Origin: Verrucomicrobiia bacterium
GTDB lineage: Bacteria; Verrucomicrobiota; Verrucomicrobiia; Palsa-1439
Reading direction: 5' to 3'
NCBI GenBank assembly: GCA_022072455.1
Contig: JAJVHY010000027.1
Coordinates: forward strand, 8,500-66,067
DNA: 57,568 nt
Shown: one piece after another, positions 10,801-19,136 of the stretch
How positions within the stretch are numbered: position 1 is the stretch's first letter
Layout of the letters: each line of letters starts with the position of its first letter
Translations under genes and position numbers: made by a program
The notes under the pieces: model-generated
The model's input: only the letters and a program-made list of their open reading frames with translations
Database searches by the model: none
What the model was told of the DNA's origin: nothing

Positions 10801-13800
10801 AGACCTGCCCGGTCACCACCCCCTCCTCCTCCGTCACGCTGGCCGGTAGCGTCAACGTGAGCGTCACCGCCTCGTTATCATGCACCCACATGACCAGATT
10901 CGTGCTGACGTACCCGGACGCCAACGCCCGCACCGTTATTGCCCGCGAGCCATCAACAATGGCGTCATCCACAACACCCAAGTCGAACACGACGTTGGTC
11001 TGGCCCGCCGGCACGACCACGCTCGCCGGCAACACAACCTCACCCAATTCGCTCACTGTGAACGTGACCGGCACATCAGTGGCGGGTGCCGTCGTCAGAT
11101 TGACTTGCCCGGTCGCCGCGAGCAGGCCAACTCCCTCCGTCACATTCGCCGGTAACTCTAACGCCAGATTGCCGGTGGATACCGCGCGGAATGGGTTGCT
11201 GTCCCCCCGCTGCCCGCTGCCATCGTCGGCGCGAATGAAGACGTTCGTCACCGGCTCCAGAATCGTGACGGTGCCGCTCCAAATTCCTGCGGTGAATGGA
11301 CCGGTGATAGTCGGCGTGAGACTGACCGCGCTGCCCGCGCCGATGCAGACGCTGAAACTTCCGTTGTTATCGCCAAAACCATCATCGTTGTAGTACAGCG
11401 TCAGTACACCTGTTGCCGGTGCGACAAACGCGCCAACAGTCCCGAGCTGCACACAGTTGCCACCAACCTTGCCGACCAAAGACCAGGCTCGCAAACCGGT
11501 GCAAATAAAACCACTGGGCGCATTACTCGTCGCAGCGCATGCCCCAGCCGCGATGGCGCCGTCCGCATCCGTTCGACACCCGCTGTAATTGAACGCAATC
11601 GAACCTGACGAACTAAACGTGTACCGCTCACCCGCCACAACATTGCCAAACACTACACCTGCGGAACTCGTCCCGCTCACGGTGCCGCAGACCTGGCCGG
11701 TCAGGGTCCCGGTCAACGCCGACAAGTACACGCTATTTGTGAAGAACGACACCGTGTTGCCGCCCGAATCCTGTGCGATCACCGTGACCGGGATCGGTGT
11801 GCTCACGTTCTGCGTTGCGCCAAGACTGCTCCAGACAAAATGATGCACCGCGCCCGGCACCACATCAAACGCCCCACTCGCGCCGGTATGTCCGCTCCCG
11901 TCGTCGGCCACCAATTGCACCCCGGTATCGGCCGTCACCACGCGCACCGACCCCGTCCACGTCCCGTTCACGAACGCGCCGCTCACGGCGTTCGACAACA
12001 CCACCACGCCGTGATCGCCCGTTGCGGTCAGGCTGACCGGGCCGGGGAAGTTCGACATGATCAGGTCGGCCACATCTCGCGCCGTCACACTGACGGTGAA
12101 CGGCACCCCGGACGTCTGCGGACTGGCAATGCCCAACCACGTGAAATGATGCGCGTCGCTGTCGAGCACGTTGACCGTCGCGTTACCGTCGGTGAACCCG
12201 GCTGCACTAGCCGTGACCGGGGCCGGCTGCGTACCGTCCAGTTCGGCATCATCGACAATCACCACGTTGAACACCACCGACGTCTGCCCCGCCGCGATCG
12301 TCACACTCGCCGGCACCACCAACTCGCTCGTATCCCCCGAAACCAACCCCACCACCAAGTCACCCGGCAACGTCCCGCTGATGCGGACGCGCCCGGCATT
12401 GGTCAACGTCCCCGCGTTCTCGTACGCCGACGACGGCAAGGTCAGCACCAAGTTCGTCGCCTCGTTGTCCAAGATGCTGATGTTGGCCGTTGCGTCCGTC
12501 CACCCAGTCACGTGTGCCGTGATCGTCGCCGACTGCGTCCCATCGATCAGCGTGTCGTCTGGGAAACTGGCGTTGAACACCACCGACGTTTGCCCCGGCA
12601 AAATGACGACACTGGCCGGCACGGTCGCTTCCGTGACATCGCTCGAAGTCAGCGTGACGGTCACGTTCGTCGCGACTGGCGCGCTCACCACGACGGCACC
12701 CGCGAGTGAAGCACCACCTTCGACGGCACTGACTGGCACGTCGAGAGTCAACGTCGCGGTGTCGTTGTCATGCACGACGAGTATCTGGAACGCGGCTGGA
12801 TAGCCGGCCGAACTGGCATGCACTGTCGTCGGTTGCGAGCCATCGAGGTCCGCGTCGTCCCCAATCGTCACGTCGAAGCTCACGTTCGTCTGGCCGGCGG
12901 GAATCGTCACCGTGGCCGGCACCGTCAACTCACTCGCGTCACCGGATTGCAGGCTGACGACCAGATCCGCCACCGGGGCCGGCGTAACTGCGACCTGACC
13001 TTGCCCGCTGAGCACGCCATCACCTTCCGTCGCGCTGCCCGGCACCGTCAACGCAAGCGCGCCGGTATAAATCACGTTGAACGCGTTGCCGTAGCCACCG
13101 TGCCCCATGCTGTCCTCGGCACGCAGAAATACGTTCGTGGCCGGCGCCAAAACGCTGACCGATCCCGTCCAGACGCCGGCGACGAAGTTGCCGGTATTCG
13201 TCGGCGTCAACGACGTGCCGCTGGCGGCGGCGATGAGCCGGACATTCGGAATCTGGGCAATGAGGCTGCCGCTCGGCGAACTCCCGCTCCACGTCAACGG
13301 ATCGCCGTAACCGCTGTCCGTGTAAAAATACAGACTGCGCGACTGGCTCGTCGCGGTGTACCGGCTCGCGCCGGAGCTGGTGTACGAACTGTTGTTGAAA
13401 CTAAAGTCCACCATCAAGCTGTCGGTGCCGTTGTAGTCGAACGGCTGGCTGAACACAAAATTGACCCAGCCGGTCGTCGTGATGCTCTGGTTCGTCTGAT
13501 ACACGACCGTCCACCCGCTCGCGTCCCACGTCGCCGTCGCGTAGTTGGTCAGCGGGCTGTGCTTGAGGCGGATCGTCCAGTTATTCATCGTCTGCGCCGG
13601 CAGCGTCGTCACATCCAACGCCAACGCGCTGATCCGTTTCGGCCCACCGAGTTCGTCGCGCAGGTAAATCACCTGGGTCCGCGCGTCGTGGTAGAACGTG
13701 TACAGTGGAAAACTCCACGCGCCCGTGCCGGTGCCCACGTTGGTGCTGATGCCGGTCGTCGCGCTCATCCCCACCGTGCCGGTGAAACTGTTCACCGTGT

Positions 13801-16800
13801 TGCTCGCTGCGTCCTGCGCCGTCACCGTCACCGCAAACGGCACCTCGACCCGTTGCGTCGTCGCGACCGAGCTGATCGCAAAATGATCGAGCGGCCCCGC
13901 CGCCACCGTGAACGGCGCGCTCTGCCCGGTATGTCCCGCGCCATCATTGGCCGTTAGCCGGACGTTTGTCCCCGAAACGGCGATCACCACGGCGCCGGTC
14001 CACGTTCCGCTCACAAACGCCGTCGTGCTGAGCGGCGCCAACGCCATCGTTCCACCGTCCCCCACCGCGCTCAAGCCGGCCGTGCCGGTGAAGTTCGAGG
14101 TGACACGATCCACCACGTCGCGCCCCGACACGCTCACACTGAACGGCGCGCCAGCCGTCGGCGTCCCACTGATTACCGCCCATGTGAAATGGTGCAGATC
14201 GTTGTCGCGTACCGTCGTCGCCGCGGTACCGGGAACAAACCCGCTCGCGCCAGCCGTGATTGTGACCGGCTGATCGCCATCAGTCTCCGTGTCATCCACC
14301 ACGGTGACCGGGAACGATGTCGTTACCTGCCCCGCCGCAATCGTCACCGTCGCCGGCACGGTCAACTCCGTCAGATCGCTCGAACTCAAATTCACCATCA
14401 AAGCCGACGGCAACGTCCCACTGATGCTCACACTGCCGGTATTGTTGACGCCCTCCGTCAACAACGCCGGCACCATGATCGTGAGATTGGTTGACTCGTT
14501 GTCGAGCACGCTGAGCACCGCGGTGCCGTCGGTCCAACCGGTCACCCGCGCAGTCAACGTCACCGGCTGCGGGCCGTCGAGGAGCGTATCGTTCGGCAGG
14601 TTGATGAGAAAATTCGTGCTGGTCTGCCCGGCCGCGACCGTCACCGTGGCCGGCACCGTCGCCTCCGTCGTGTCGCTGGACAACAACGTGATCGCCACGT
14701 TCGCCGCCGGCGCGCTGCTGATCGACACCATGCCCGTCACGGACGCGCCTCCTTCGATGGCTGTCGCCGGCACGTTCAACGTCAACGTCGCCGTCTCGTT
14801 ATCGGTGACTGTGACCGTCCGGTTCGTCGCCTGATAACTGGTCGCCCCGGCCCACACGCTCACCGCCTGCGAACCATCGAGCACCGCGTCGTCGCCAACC
14901 GTCACGTTAAAACTCACGTTGGTCTGCCCAGCCAGAATCGTCACCGACGCCGGCACGATCAACTCGGTCGTGTTGCTCGACACCAACTGCACCAGCAAGT
15001 CCGCCGCCGGCGCCACCGCCACACTGACGCGGCCGGTACTACTCAACACCCCGTCGCCTTCGCGCACCGTCGCCGGCAAGTTCAACGCGACCGCCCCCCG
15101 GTAGATCGTGCGGAACACCGTGCTCGTGCCGAACTGGCGCGTCGGCAACGCGGCGAGCAATTGCAGGTTGGTGGACGCCCCGAGCACCGTCAGCGCGCCA
15201 CTCCACACTCCGTTGGTGAACTCGCCCGTCACCGGCGGCGTCAATGGGACGACGCCACCTTGAAAGCGCAGATCGACCAAAAACCACCGCGCCGGATCCG
15301 GCGTGTTCGGGAAGACGTCCCCATCGTCCCGGTAACTCTGATGAATCGTGCCGCTGACGAAATTCGCCGCGAGATTGGTGCGCCAGAAGGACGGCTCACT
15401 GCCGGTAAAAACCCCGACCCGGTACCGGATCCCGGCATGCAACACGATCCCGGTTGTCAACGCCGTCTCCGTCCACGTGCCGACGATGCTCGCCACGCTG
15501 TCCGTCGCCAGCACGGTACCGGTATCAGTCCACAAACCGACCTTCGTGCCGGCATAATGTCGCCAATGCGTCACCGTCCACTCGTTCGTCGGCGTGAACG
15601 AATAGCCCACGGTTCGCACCGCCGTCGTGTTCGTAAACGCCGGTAGCGCGCTGCCGAGAAGGACGTTCGTGATCTGCACGCTGCCGCTGCGAATCACGCT
15701 CAGGTTTGCCGTCCCACCGAAATTCGTCGCGACGTTGTTGGCCACATCCCGCGCCGTCAGCGTGACACCAAACGGCGCCTCGACATATTGCGTCGCGCCC
15801 AGCGCACTCCACGTGAAGTGATGCACCACCGCCTGCACCACGTCGAACGCCGTACTCGTACCGGAATGGCCGCTGCCATCGCTGGCGAACAACCGCACGT
15901 TCGAGTCAAGGTTGCTGATCGTCACACTGCCGGCCCACGCGCCATTCGCGAACGCGCCACTCGTCAGCGGCAACATCGGGTTCGGGCCGCCATCACCGGC
16001 CGCGCTCAACATCACCGGCCCCGGATAATTCGAGATCGCCAAATTCCCCACGTCCCGCGCTGACACGTTCACGCTGAACGGCACCCCACCCGTCCGGGTC
16101 CCAGAAATCGTCGCCCAGGTAAAATGATCCACCTCGTTGTCCCACACCGTCCACGTCGCCGCGCCGTCCGTGAACCCGCCCGCACTGGCCGTGACCGTGA
16201 CCGACTGCGCGCCATCGCTCTCACTATCGTCCACCACCGTTACCGCGAAGACCGCCGAGGTCTGTCCCGCGCCAATCGTCACACTCGCCGGCACCGTCAA
16301 CTCCGTCAGATCGCTCGACACCAGATTCACCGGCAAATCCGCCGGTAACACGCCGCTGATCCGCACCACCCCGGCATTGGTCAACAGGCCCGCCCCCTCC
16401 CGCGCCACACCGGTCAACGTCACCACCAGATTTACCGGCTCGTTGTCCAACACATCCACGCTCGCCAGCCCGTCCGTCCAACCGGCCACGTGCGCCGTGA
16501 CCGTCACCGCCTGCATCCCATCAATCAACGCGTCGTTCACGACCGTCGCCACAAACACCGCCTGCGTCTGCCCGGCCACGACCGTGACACCAACTGGCAC
16601 CGTCAACTCCGTCGGATCGCTCGACGTCAGCGCCACGGCAAAATCCACCGTGACCGGCGTGCTCACAAACACCGTCCCGGTCACCGCCCCGGCGCCTTCC
16701 GTCACGTTCGCCGGCAAGCTCACCGTCAACATCGCCGTCTCATCGTCGAGCACATTGATCGCGGCGGCACCGGCCAAATAATTCGCGGCCGTCGCGGTGA

Positions 16801-19015
16801 TCGTCGCGGTTTGGGTGGCGTCCAAATCCGCGTCGTTCACGATCGTCACATCGAAACTGGCATTCGTCTGGCCGGCCAGGATCGTGATTGTCGCCGGCAC
16901 CGTCGCTTCCGTCGTGTCACTGGACGCCAGCGTGACCGGTACGTCATTCGTCTGCGCCGTGGGGATGCTGACCACGCCGGTCACTGTGCCGACACTCTCG
17001 CTGGCGCTGGCCGGCAACACCAAGGCCAGTTGCGACGCCGGCGCGGGTGGGCTGAACACGAGCGCATAGGTCTGCGGCGCGTTGACCGGCACGTTACGCC
17101 CCACCACGCGCACCGACCACAGCCCGGCCACGACGCCGGTCTCCACGCTGACCTGTTCGATGACGTTGGTGTGATCCTCGCCGGTCTGGACGGCGGTGGC
17201 AGGAGGATTGGCCGGGTCGAGCGTCCACGGATACCGGCGGACGTTATTGGGATCGGTCACCACGAGGTCGAGGTCGTTGACGAGCGCGAGCGCGGCGTTT
17301 TCGACGGCGGCCGGGTCGTCCCAGACGAGCGTGAATTTGACGTTGGTCGTGCCGGCAGGGACGGCGAAAGTGTGCAGATTGGTCTGCGAGTGGCCGATGG
17401 TGGCGACGAGGAAACCATTGGAGCGAACTTGCTCGACCGCCGCTTTGACTTGGACGCGACCGTAGCCGGACGCGTAGTCCGGTCCTTTGTTGAACCAGCT
17501 CGTGTCGTCGTCGAGATCGAGCGCGGTGTGGATGAACAGCGCGCGCACCAAGGCCGGCACCGGATTAGTGCCGCCGAAGAGCGCCCGGTAATCCTCGACC
17601 AGCAACCCGATGCAGCCGGACATCGCCGGCGCCGCCATCGAGGTGCCGATGTAGACGCCGTATGTGTTGCCGGGCAACGTCGATTTTATGCCACCGTCGC
17701 CACCGGCTTGGTCGCCGGGCGCGACGAGTTCCGGTTTGAGCCGGCCATCATCGACCGGCCCCCAACTGCTGAAGTACGCAATCGAGTTGTCGTCGGAGTT
17801 GATCGCACCGATGCTGAGCATGTTCTTGGCGGTGGCCGGCGGCCCGACGCAACGGTAATTCAGATAATTGGGAGCGCCGTTGGTGAGATGGCAGTCGCCG
17901 TCGTCGCGTTCGTTGCCGGCGGCGAAGATGATGTTGATGCCGCGCCCGTACAGGCCGGTAACGATCTCGTCGTACTCCGGCGCGTCGGCGCCGTAATTGC
18001 CGTAGAGCGCGCAGTTGCCGTAGCCGCTGCTGACGGTGTACATCCAGGAGTTTTGCGACAAGACGATGCTGTAGGTGTTGATGGCGGCGTTGTGCTCGGT
18101 GATGTTGCTGTTCCAATCGTGCGTGACGATGGTGGCGTTGGTCGCCATCCCGCGCCATTGCAACGCCGTGCCCCCGGCGCTGGCGCTCAACGTGCCATTG
18201 CCGGCCATCGTGCCGGCGACATGCGTGCTGTGACTGCTCGTGCCGGCCGTGTCGCCAGTGATCAGGCGTCCCGCAAAATCGGCGTGCGCTGGATCGACGT
18301 GGGCCTCGTCCCATTCACCCAACGCCACGCCCGCGCCGGTCAGATTGTAGGGCGCGGATTCGAGGAGCGTGGCCTGAACGTTGACGCGCGCACCGTCGTT
18401 GTTCGTGCTCGGCGGCGGCGGCGCTTCCTCGACCCAGCGCACGGCGTCAAGGTCGGCCAACGCGTCCAGTTTCGCGGCCGGCAAGTTGACCGTGAGCCGG
18501 CAAAGCTCGGCTTCGGTTTTCAGTACGTGCCCGCCCAACGCTTCGATGGCCGCGGTCCCGGTCGCGGGGGCGATGCCGGCAAACAGTTTGACGCGCAGCT
18601 CGACGGTATCGCCCGCGCGTTTGGCCCATTGGCCGAGGCCGGTTTGGCGGACGCGCCGCGGCATCTTGTCCGCAATCTCCACACCGCCGAGCCACCGGAA
18701 TTTGCCGTGGAGTTGCGCCGCCGGCGTACGACCGTCAACGCTGGCGAAGAAGGCGTTGTCCGGCAGGTAGTGCAGCAGGCGCACCCCCTGCGCTTCCAAT
18801 TGCTGCCGTTGGGCGGGCGTGGGCACGGCATCGAACTGCACGATCACGTGGAGCGCGGCGTGGTTGGGTTTGGCGGCGCGGAGCCGGTCGAGGTTCGCCA
18901 CGATTTCGCCGGCCGGTAGGAGTTCCTGTGATTGGAGGCGGATGGGCTTACCGTCCGCCAAGGCAGCCGCCGTGAACACGCACAGAAGAAGTCCCACCAC
19001 GCGCTTGGTGTTCAT
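4853..19015 (-). CDS. Giant secreted subtilisin-like protease with 15 Calx-beta repeats
   Basis: 4720-residue secreted protein. A signal peptide (about residues 1-20, ending AALA) precedes a pro-region and a subtilase (S8) domain at roughly 225-530. The catalytic triad is visible as D236 (GEWDE), H262 (SHSTHVAGT) and S459 (GTSMAAP), with oxyanion N368 (AAGNE). A beta-rich domain follows the protease (about 545-655). From about residue 661 to 3930 there are five supermodules, each made of three Calx-beta repeats, one domain of about 100 residues starting (D/H)HF(T/A)W, and a second domain with variable inserts. The region at about 3930-4590 looks like T5SS/PEP-CTERM-associated beta-helix repeats (GATG..VSGG). 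The tail has DADGDGLPNEWEQ, PDPDGDGFTN and a module ending FYRVKITP. The likely role is a calcium-dependent cell-surface or extracellular protease/adhesin. The gene stands alone on the minus strand. Confidence 0.9.
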   Translation of the reverse strand: MNTKRVVGLLLCVFTAAALADGKPIRLQSQELLPAGEIVANLDRLRAAKPNHAALHVIVQFDAVPTPAQRQQLEAQGVRLLHYLPDNAFFASVDGRTPAAQLHGKFRWLGGVEIADKMPRRVRQTGLGQWAKRAGDTVELRVKLFAGIAPATGTAAIEALGGHVLKTEAELCRLTVNLPAAKLDALADLDAVRWVEEAPPPPSTNNDGARVNVQATLLESAPYNLTGAGVALGEWDEAHVDPAHADFAGRLITGDTAGTSSHSTHVAGTMAGNGTLSASAGGTALQWRGMATNATIVTHDWNSNITEHNAAINTYSIVLSQNSWMYTVSSGYGNCALYGNYGADAPEYDEIVTGLYGRGINIIFAAGNERDDGDCHLTNGAPNYLNYRCVGPPATAKNMLSIGAINSDDNSIAYFSSWGPVDDGRLKPELVAPGDQAGGDGGIKSTLPGNTYGVYIGTSMAAPAMSGCIGLLVEDYRALFGGTNPVPALVRALFIHTALDLDDDTSWFNKGPDYASGYGRVQVKAAVEQVRSNGFLVATIGHSQTNLHTFAVPAGTTNVKFTLVWDDPAAVENAALALVNDLDLVVTDPNNVRRYPWTLDPANPPATAVQTGEDHTNVIEQVSVETGVVAGLWSVRVVGRNVPVNAPQTYALVFSPPAPASQLALVLPASASESVGTVTGVVSIPTAQTNDVPVTLASSDTTEATVPATITILAGQTNASFDVTIVNDADLDATQTATITATAANYLAGAAAINVLDDETAMLTVSLPANVTEGAGAVTGTVFVSTPVTVDFAVALTSSDPTELTVPVGVTVVAGQTQAVFVATVVNDALIDGMQAVTVTAHVAGWTDGLASVDVLDNEPVNLVVTLTGVAREGAGLLTNAGVVRISGVLPADLPVNLVSSDLTELTVPASVTIGAGQTSAVFAVTVVDDSESDGAQSVTVTASAGGFTDGAATWTVWDNEVDHFTWATISGTRTGGVPFSVNVSARDVGNLAISNYPGPVMLSAAGDGGPNPMLPLTSGAFANGAWAGSVTISNLDSNVRLFASDGSGHSGTSTAFDVVQAVVHHFTWSALGATQYVEAPFGVTLTARDVANNVATNFGGTANLSVIRSGSVQITNVLLGSALPAFTNTTAVRTVGYSFTPTNEWTVTHWRHYAGTKVGLWTDTGTVLATDSVASIVGTWTETALTTGIVLHAGIRYRVGVFTGSEPSFWRTNLAANFVSGTIHQSYRDDGDVFPNTPDPARWFLVDLRFQGGVVPLTPPVTGEFTNGVWSGALTVLGASTNLQLLAALPTRQFGTSTVFRTIYRGAVALNLPATVREGDGVLSSTGRVSVAVAPAADLLVQLVSSNTTELIVPASVTILAGQTNVSFNVTVGDDAVLDGSQAVSVWAGATSYQATNRTVTVTDNETATLTLNVPATAIEGGASVTGMVSISSAPAANVAITLLSSDTTEATVPATVTVAAGQTSTNFLINLPNDTLLDGPQPVTLTARVTGWTDGTAVLSVLDNESTNLTIMVPALLTEGVNNTGSVSISGTLPSALMVNLSSSDLTELTVPATVTIAAGQVTTSFPVTVVDDTETDGDQPVTITAGASGFVPGTAATTVRDNDLHHFTWAVISGTPTAGAPFSVSVSGRDVVDRVTSNFTGTAGLSAVGDGGTMALAPLSTTAFVSGTWTGAVVIAVSGTNVRLTANDGAGHTGQSAPFTVAAGPLDHFAISSVATTQRVEVPFAVTVTAQDAASNTVNSFTGTVGMSATTGISTNVGTGTGAWSFPLYTFYHDARTQVIYLRDELGGPKRISALALDVTTLPAQTMNNWTIRLKHSPLTNYATATWDASGWTVVYQTNQSITTTGWVNFVFSQPFDYNGTDSLMVDFSFNNSSYTSSGASRYTATSQSRSLYFYTDSGYGDPLTWSGSSPSGSLIAQIPNVRLIAAASGTSLTPTNTGNFVAGVWTGSVSVLAPATNVFLRAEDSMGHGGYGNAFNVIYTGALALTVPGSATEGDGVLSGQGQVAVTPAPVADLVVSLQSGDASELTVPATVTIPAGQTNVSFDVTIGDDADLDGSQPTTVHASSAGYPAAFQILVVHDNDTATLTLDVPVSAVEGGASLAGAVVVSAPVATNVTVTLTSSDVTEATVPASVVILPGQTSVVFNASFPDDTLIDGTQSATITAHVTGWTDATANISILDNEATNLVLTLPSSAYENAGTLTNAGRVRISGTLPGDLVVGLVSGDTSELVVPASVTIAAGQTSVVFNVVIVDDAELDGTQPAPVTASAAGFTDGNATVNVLDSDAHHFTWLGIASPQTSGVPFTVSVTARDVADLIMSNFPGPVSLTATGDHGVVVLSNAVSGAFVNGTWTGSVRVVTADTGVQLVADDGSGHTGASGAFDVVPGAVHHFVWSSLGATQNVSTPIPVTVIAQDSGGNTVSFFTNSVYLSALTGTLTGQVCGTVSGTSSAGVVFGNVVAGERYTFSSSGSIAFNYSGCRTDADGAIAAGACAATSNAPSGFICTGLRAWSLVGKVGGNCVQLGTVGAFVAPATGVLTLYYNDDGFGDNNGSFSVCIGAGSAVSLTPTITGPFTAGIWSGTVTILEPVTNVFIRADDGSGQRGDSNPFRAVSTGNLALELPANVTEGVGLLAATGQVNLTTAPATDVPVTFTVSELGEVVLPASVVVPAGQTNVVFDLGVVDDAIVDGSRAITVRALASGYVSTNLVMWVHDNEAVTLTLTLPASVTEEEGVVTGQVFASVIMATNVPVGLASSDLTELTVPAMVTIPVGQTSAVFTATVINDIEIDGTQPVTVTASVQNWIPGVASITVFDNEPTNLVVTLPASAYEGRGTITNGGTVRIGGTLPAPLTVSLLSSDTTELAVPPSVSIAAGQTSVVFNVAIVDDSELDGTQPATVTASAAGFSPGSAMLNVFDNDLHHFAWGAVSSPKTAAVPFSVSVTAYDLNNLIISNYAGPALITGAGDGGPVGVAPAVSGAFSNGVWSSSLVVSNNDTNVRLTASDGAGQTGLSAAFDVLVGALHHLAISPVASPQYVGLATPVTVTAQDAGNNTVTTFTNSATLAAWSHGEFDQVCVSVLGNSSGGTAVVAVVAGHVYSYQASGCIANATGGSSYTNPDGLHSTNSCSAYYLGTVPATSAFVCPGLNELSLVGKVGGNCIQLGSSGVFTSPASGTLTLHYNDQNFVDNSGSFSVCIGAGTPVSLTPTNTGLFVAGTWSGNFTIWQPAWDVTLIATEAGGKSGTGNVFQAEYISPLLVTVPSRVGENAGVVAATVSVTSAPPANLTVALSSSELSAATLPASVVILAGQTNAGFNISIVDDGLLDGTWPATVTALAPGYQNGTATILVDDDETAALALELPASATEGMLVTGRVFCSAAAGTNVTVNLSSSDTSEVAVPATVGIAKGATQAVFAATIVDETLIDGTQSATVTAHVENWGEAAATITVFDNEATVLTLSVPAWVREGQGTLSGTGKVFISGTLLTNLTVNLSSSDTSELTVTDLVTIAVGQTSAVFNVTVIDDTELDGVQSVTVDATAAGFPAANALVLVLDNDVQHYAWAAVGSVQTAGVPFAVTVTALDVNGLVISNHAGPAILTGTGTSGAANVWPLMTGLFANGVWTGAVRVNNIDTGIQLTASDGSGHAGQSAPFTVVGGGLDHFAWSAVAASQTVGVAFPVTVIAQDAGNNPVASFTGPATLHGQRAAPVSVSGSGSGLLSYPVGSTSPQVRTQSLYLTNQVGTARQLTALWLEVYMPLSSPVTYQNWTVRLKHTALTTGTGMQWQTNEWTTVCQTNMPVSSASSIRFPFVIPFEYNGTSNLLVDLSYNGMSGSLYIAYTRGTLASGSRTYYATLSGYPDPLTWSPGNPNGALSSYTPNIRFEGVETVPINPTNAAEFVNGMWTGNLSVLTTAASMWLHADDGVGHTGIGNVFSTYGPVQTNSWLQATGGNWQDAPAWSLGIAPAADQVIFITNATTKTVLADAQTLAQAATTLVVNTLRVDGPNTLQLAALPTATPLRVQTDCRIGAAGNLDLTNAALVVNGGAVGGTSGRMFAFARPLTGNPSLSELAWTNSPFSRTLPLPVAPLSSANTIGLAAGPNSLFYIDGYGSGPHILWELDPETGAVLDADIVDAGFSSPIDGAAYLNGRVYLQRAQTNEILVWDPALDQVVAQFSISGDISGGLTGSTSDGWLYATGGGRVYRLDPSTGQVVGPVLTAPNTLISGLALLNGDLYSGSSLPTYWYRSSPITGTIWSSLYLGSANLFALGGEGAPNSAPALVVDGTAVMRGGSILVTNGTTVVGAAGTGAFIALDGTFRTAGLIVGMQAGAHGALTMAGTTNTIAQQFSIGHALGATGEVWFNSGTLSVLNGATVVGQAGVGSLTVAGGSFLYRDLILGNQSNACGTVQLTGGLLRGTELVIGHLATNTNAVWVTAGDLQTTAGLYVGYAGPGRLTLSNGTASAANQSVGVKAGATGMLAISGGTNLVTGGLTLGTDAGATGTVAVAAGLLQATNAIFGAQGTGHLIISGGSAQFNAVTLGDCAGTGSGNLTVTGGLVTVTGTLDLRNGTFTLAGGTAVVNTLVITNSCARFVRTGGTLSVGVRILAVGMDADGDGLPNEWEQATGLDPLSPADPPDPDGDGFTNLQEYSAGTLPLSAQSVPAIVAITIEDGTVHVWLPSVAGKTYQLQRGVALNAANWSDLGPATPGTGALLELPDPAPPTPAFYRVKITP
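7225..17034 (-). repeat. Five-fold supermodule repeat (3 Calx-beta + A + B) in the giant protease
   Basis: Within the giant gene the order Calx-Calx-Calx-A-B occurs five times, with approximate starts at 17034, 15095, 13065, 11172 and 9263 and an end near 7225; each unit is about 1.9-2.0 kb. Calx-beta units share VPA.VTI.AGQT...F.VT..DD...DG.Q..TVTA and end VLDNE or similar. The A domain starts near 16125, 14190, 12150, 10262 and 8366. The B domain starts near 15829, 13886, 11846, 9957 and 8061 and carries different inserts. Boundaries were estimated by eye from the translation and may be off by tens of bases. Confidence 0.85.
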
Positions 19016-19101
19016 GCCCGACCCCGCATGTCAGTCATCGTCATTCCCTGTGGGCAAGTGCAACAGACGTTTCCCCTCGCCACCCAAGCCGAGAGAAAGT
19101 C

Positions 19102-19117
19102 GTCACAAACGGGTGAC
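19102..19117 (-). terminator. Possible weak terminator after uvrA
   Basis: On the minus strand, just after the uvrA stop, GTCAC-CCGTTT-GTGAC can form a 5-bp hairpin followed by a pyrimidine-rich stretch (GACTTTCTCTC). The stem is short, so this is only a candidate. The remaining part of the 19016-19136 gap should hold the promoter of the giant protease; no convincing -35/-10 pair is visible. Confidence 0.3.
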
Positions 19118-19136
19118 AGCAGGATACCGAGTCCGG

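Noticed and set aside
16490-18919. Long plus-strand open frame (809 codons) opposite the protease domain
   Set aside because: It is antisense to the clear subtilase and Calx-beta coding sequence, is Arg/His/Gly-rich and has no recognisable domain; it is a shadow of a GC-rich repetitive gene.
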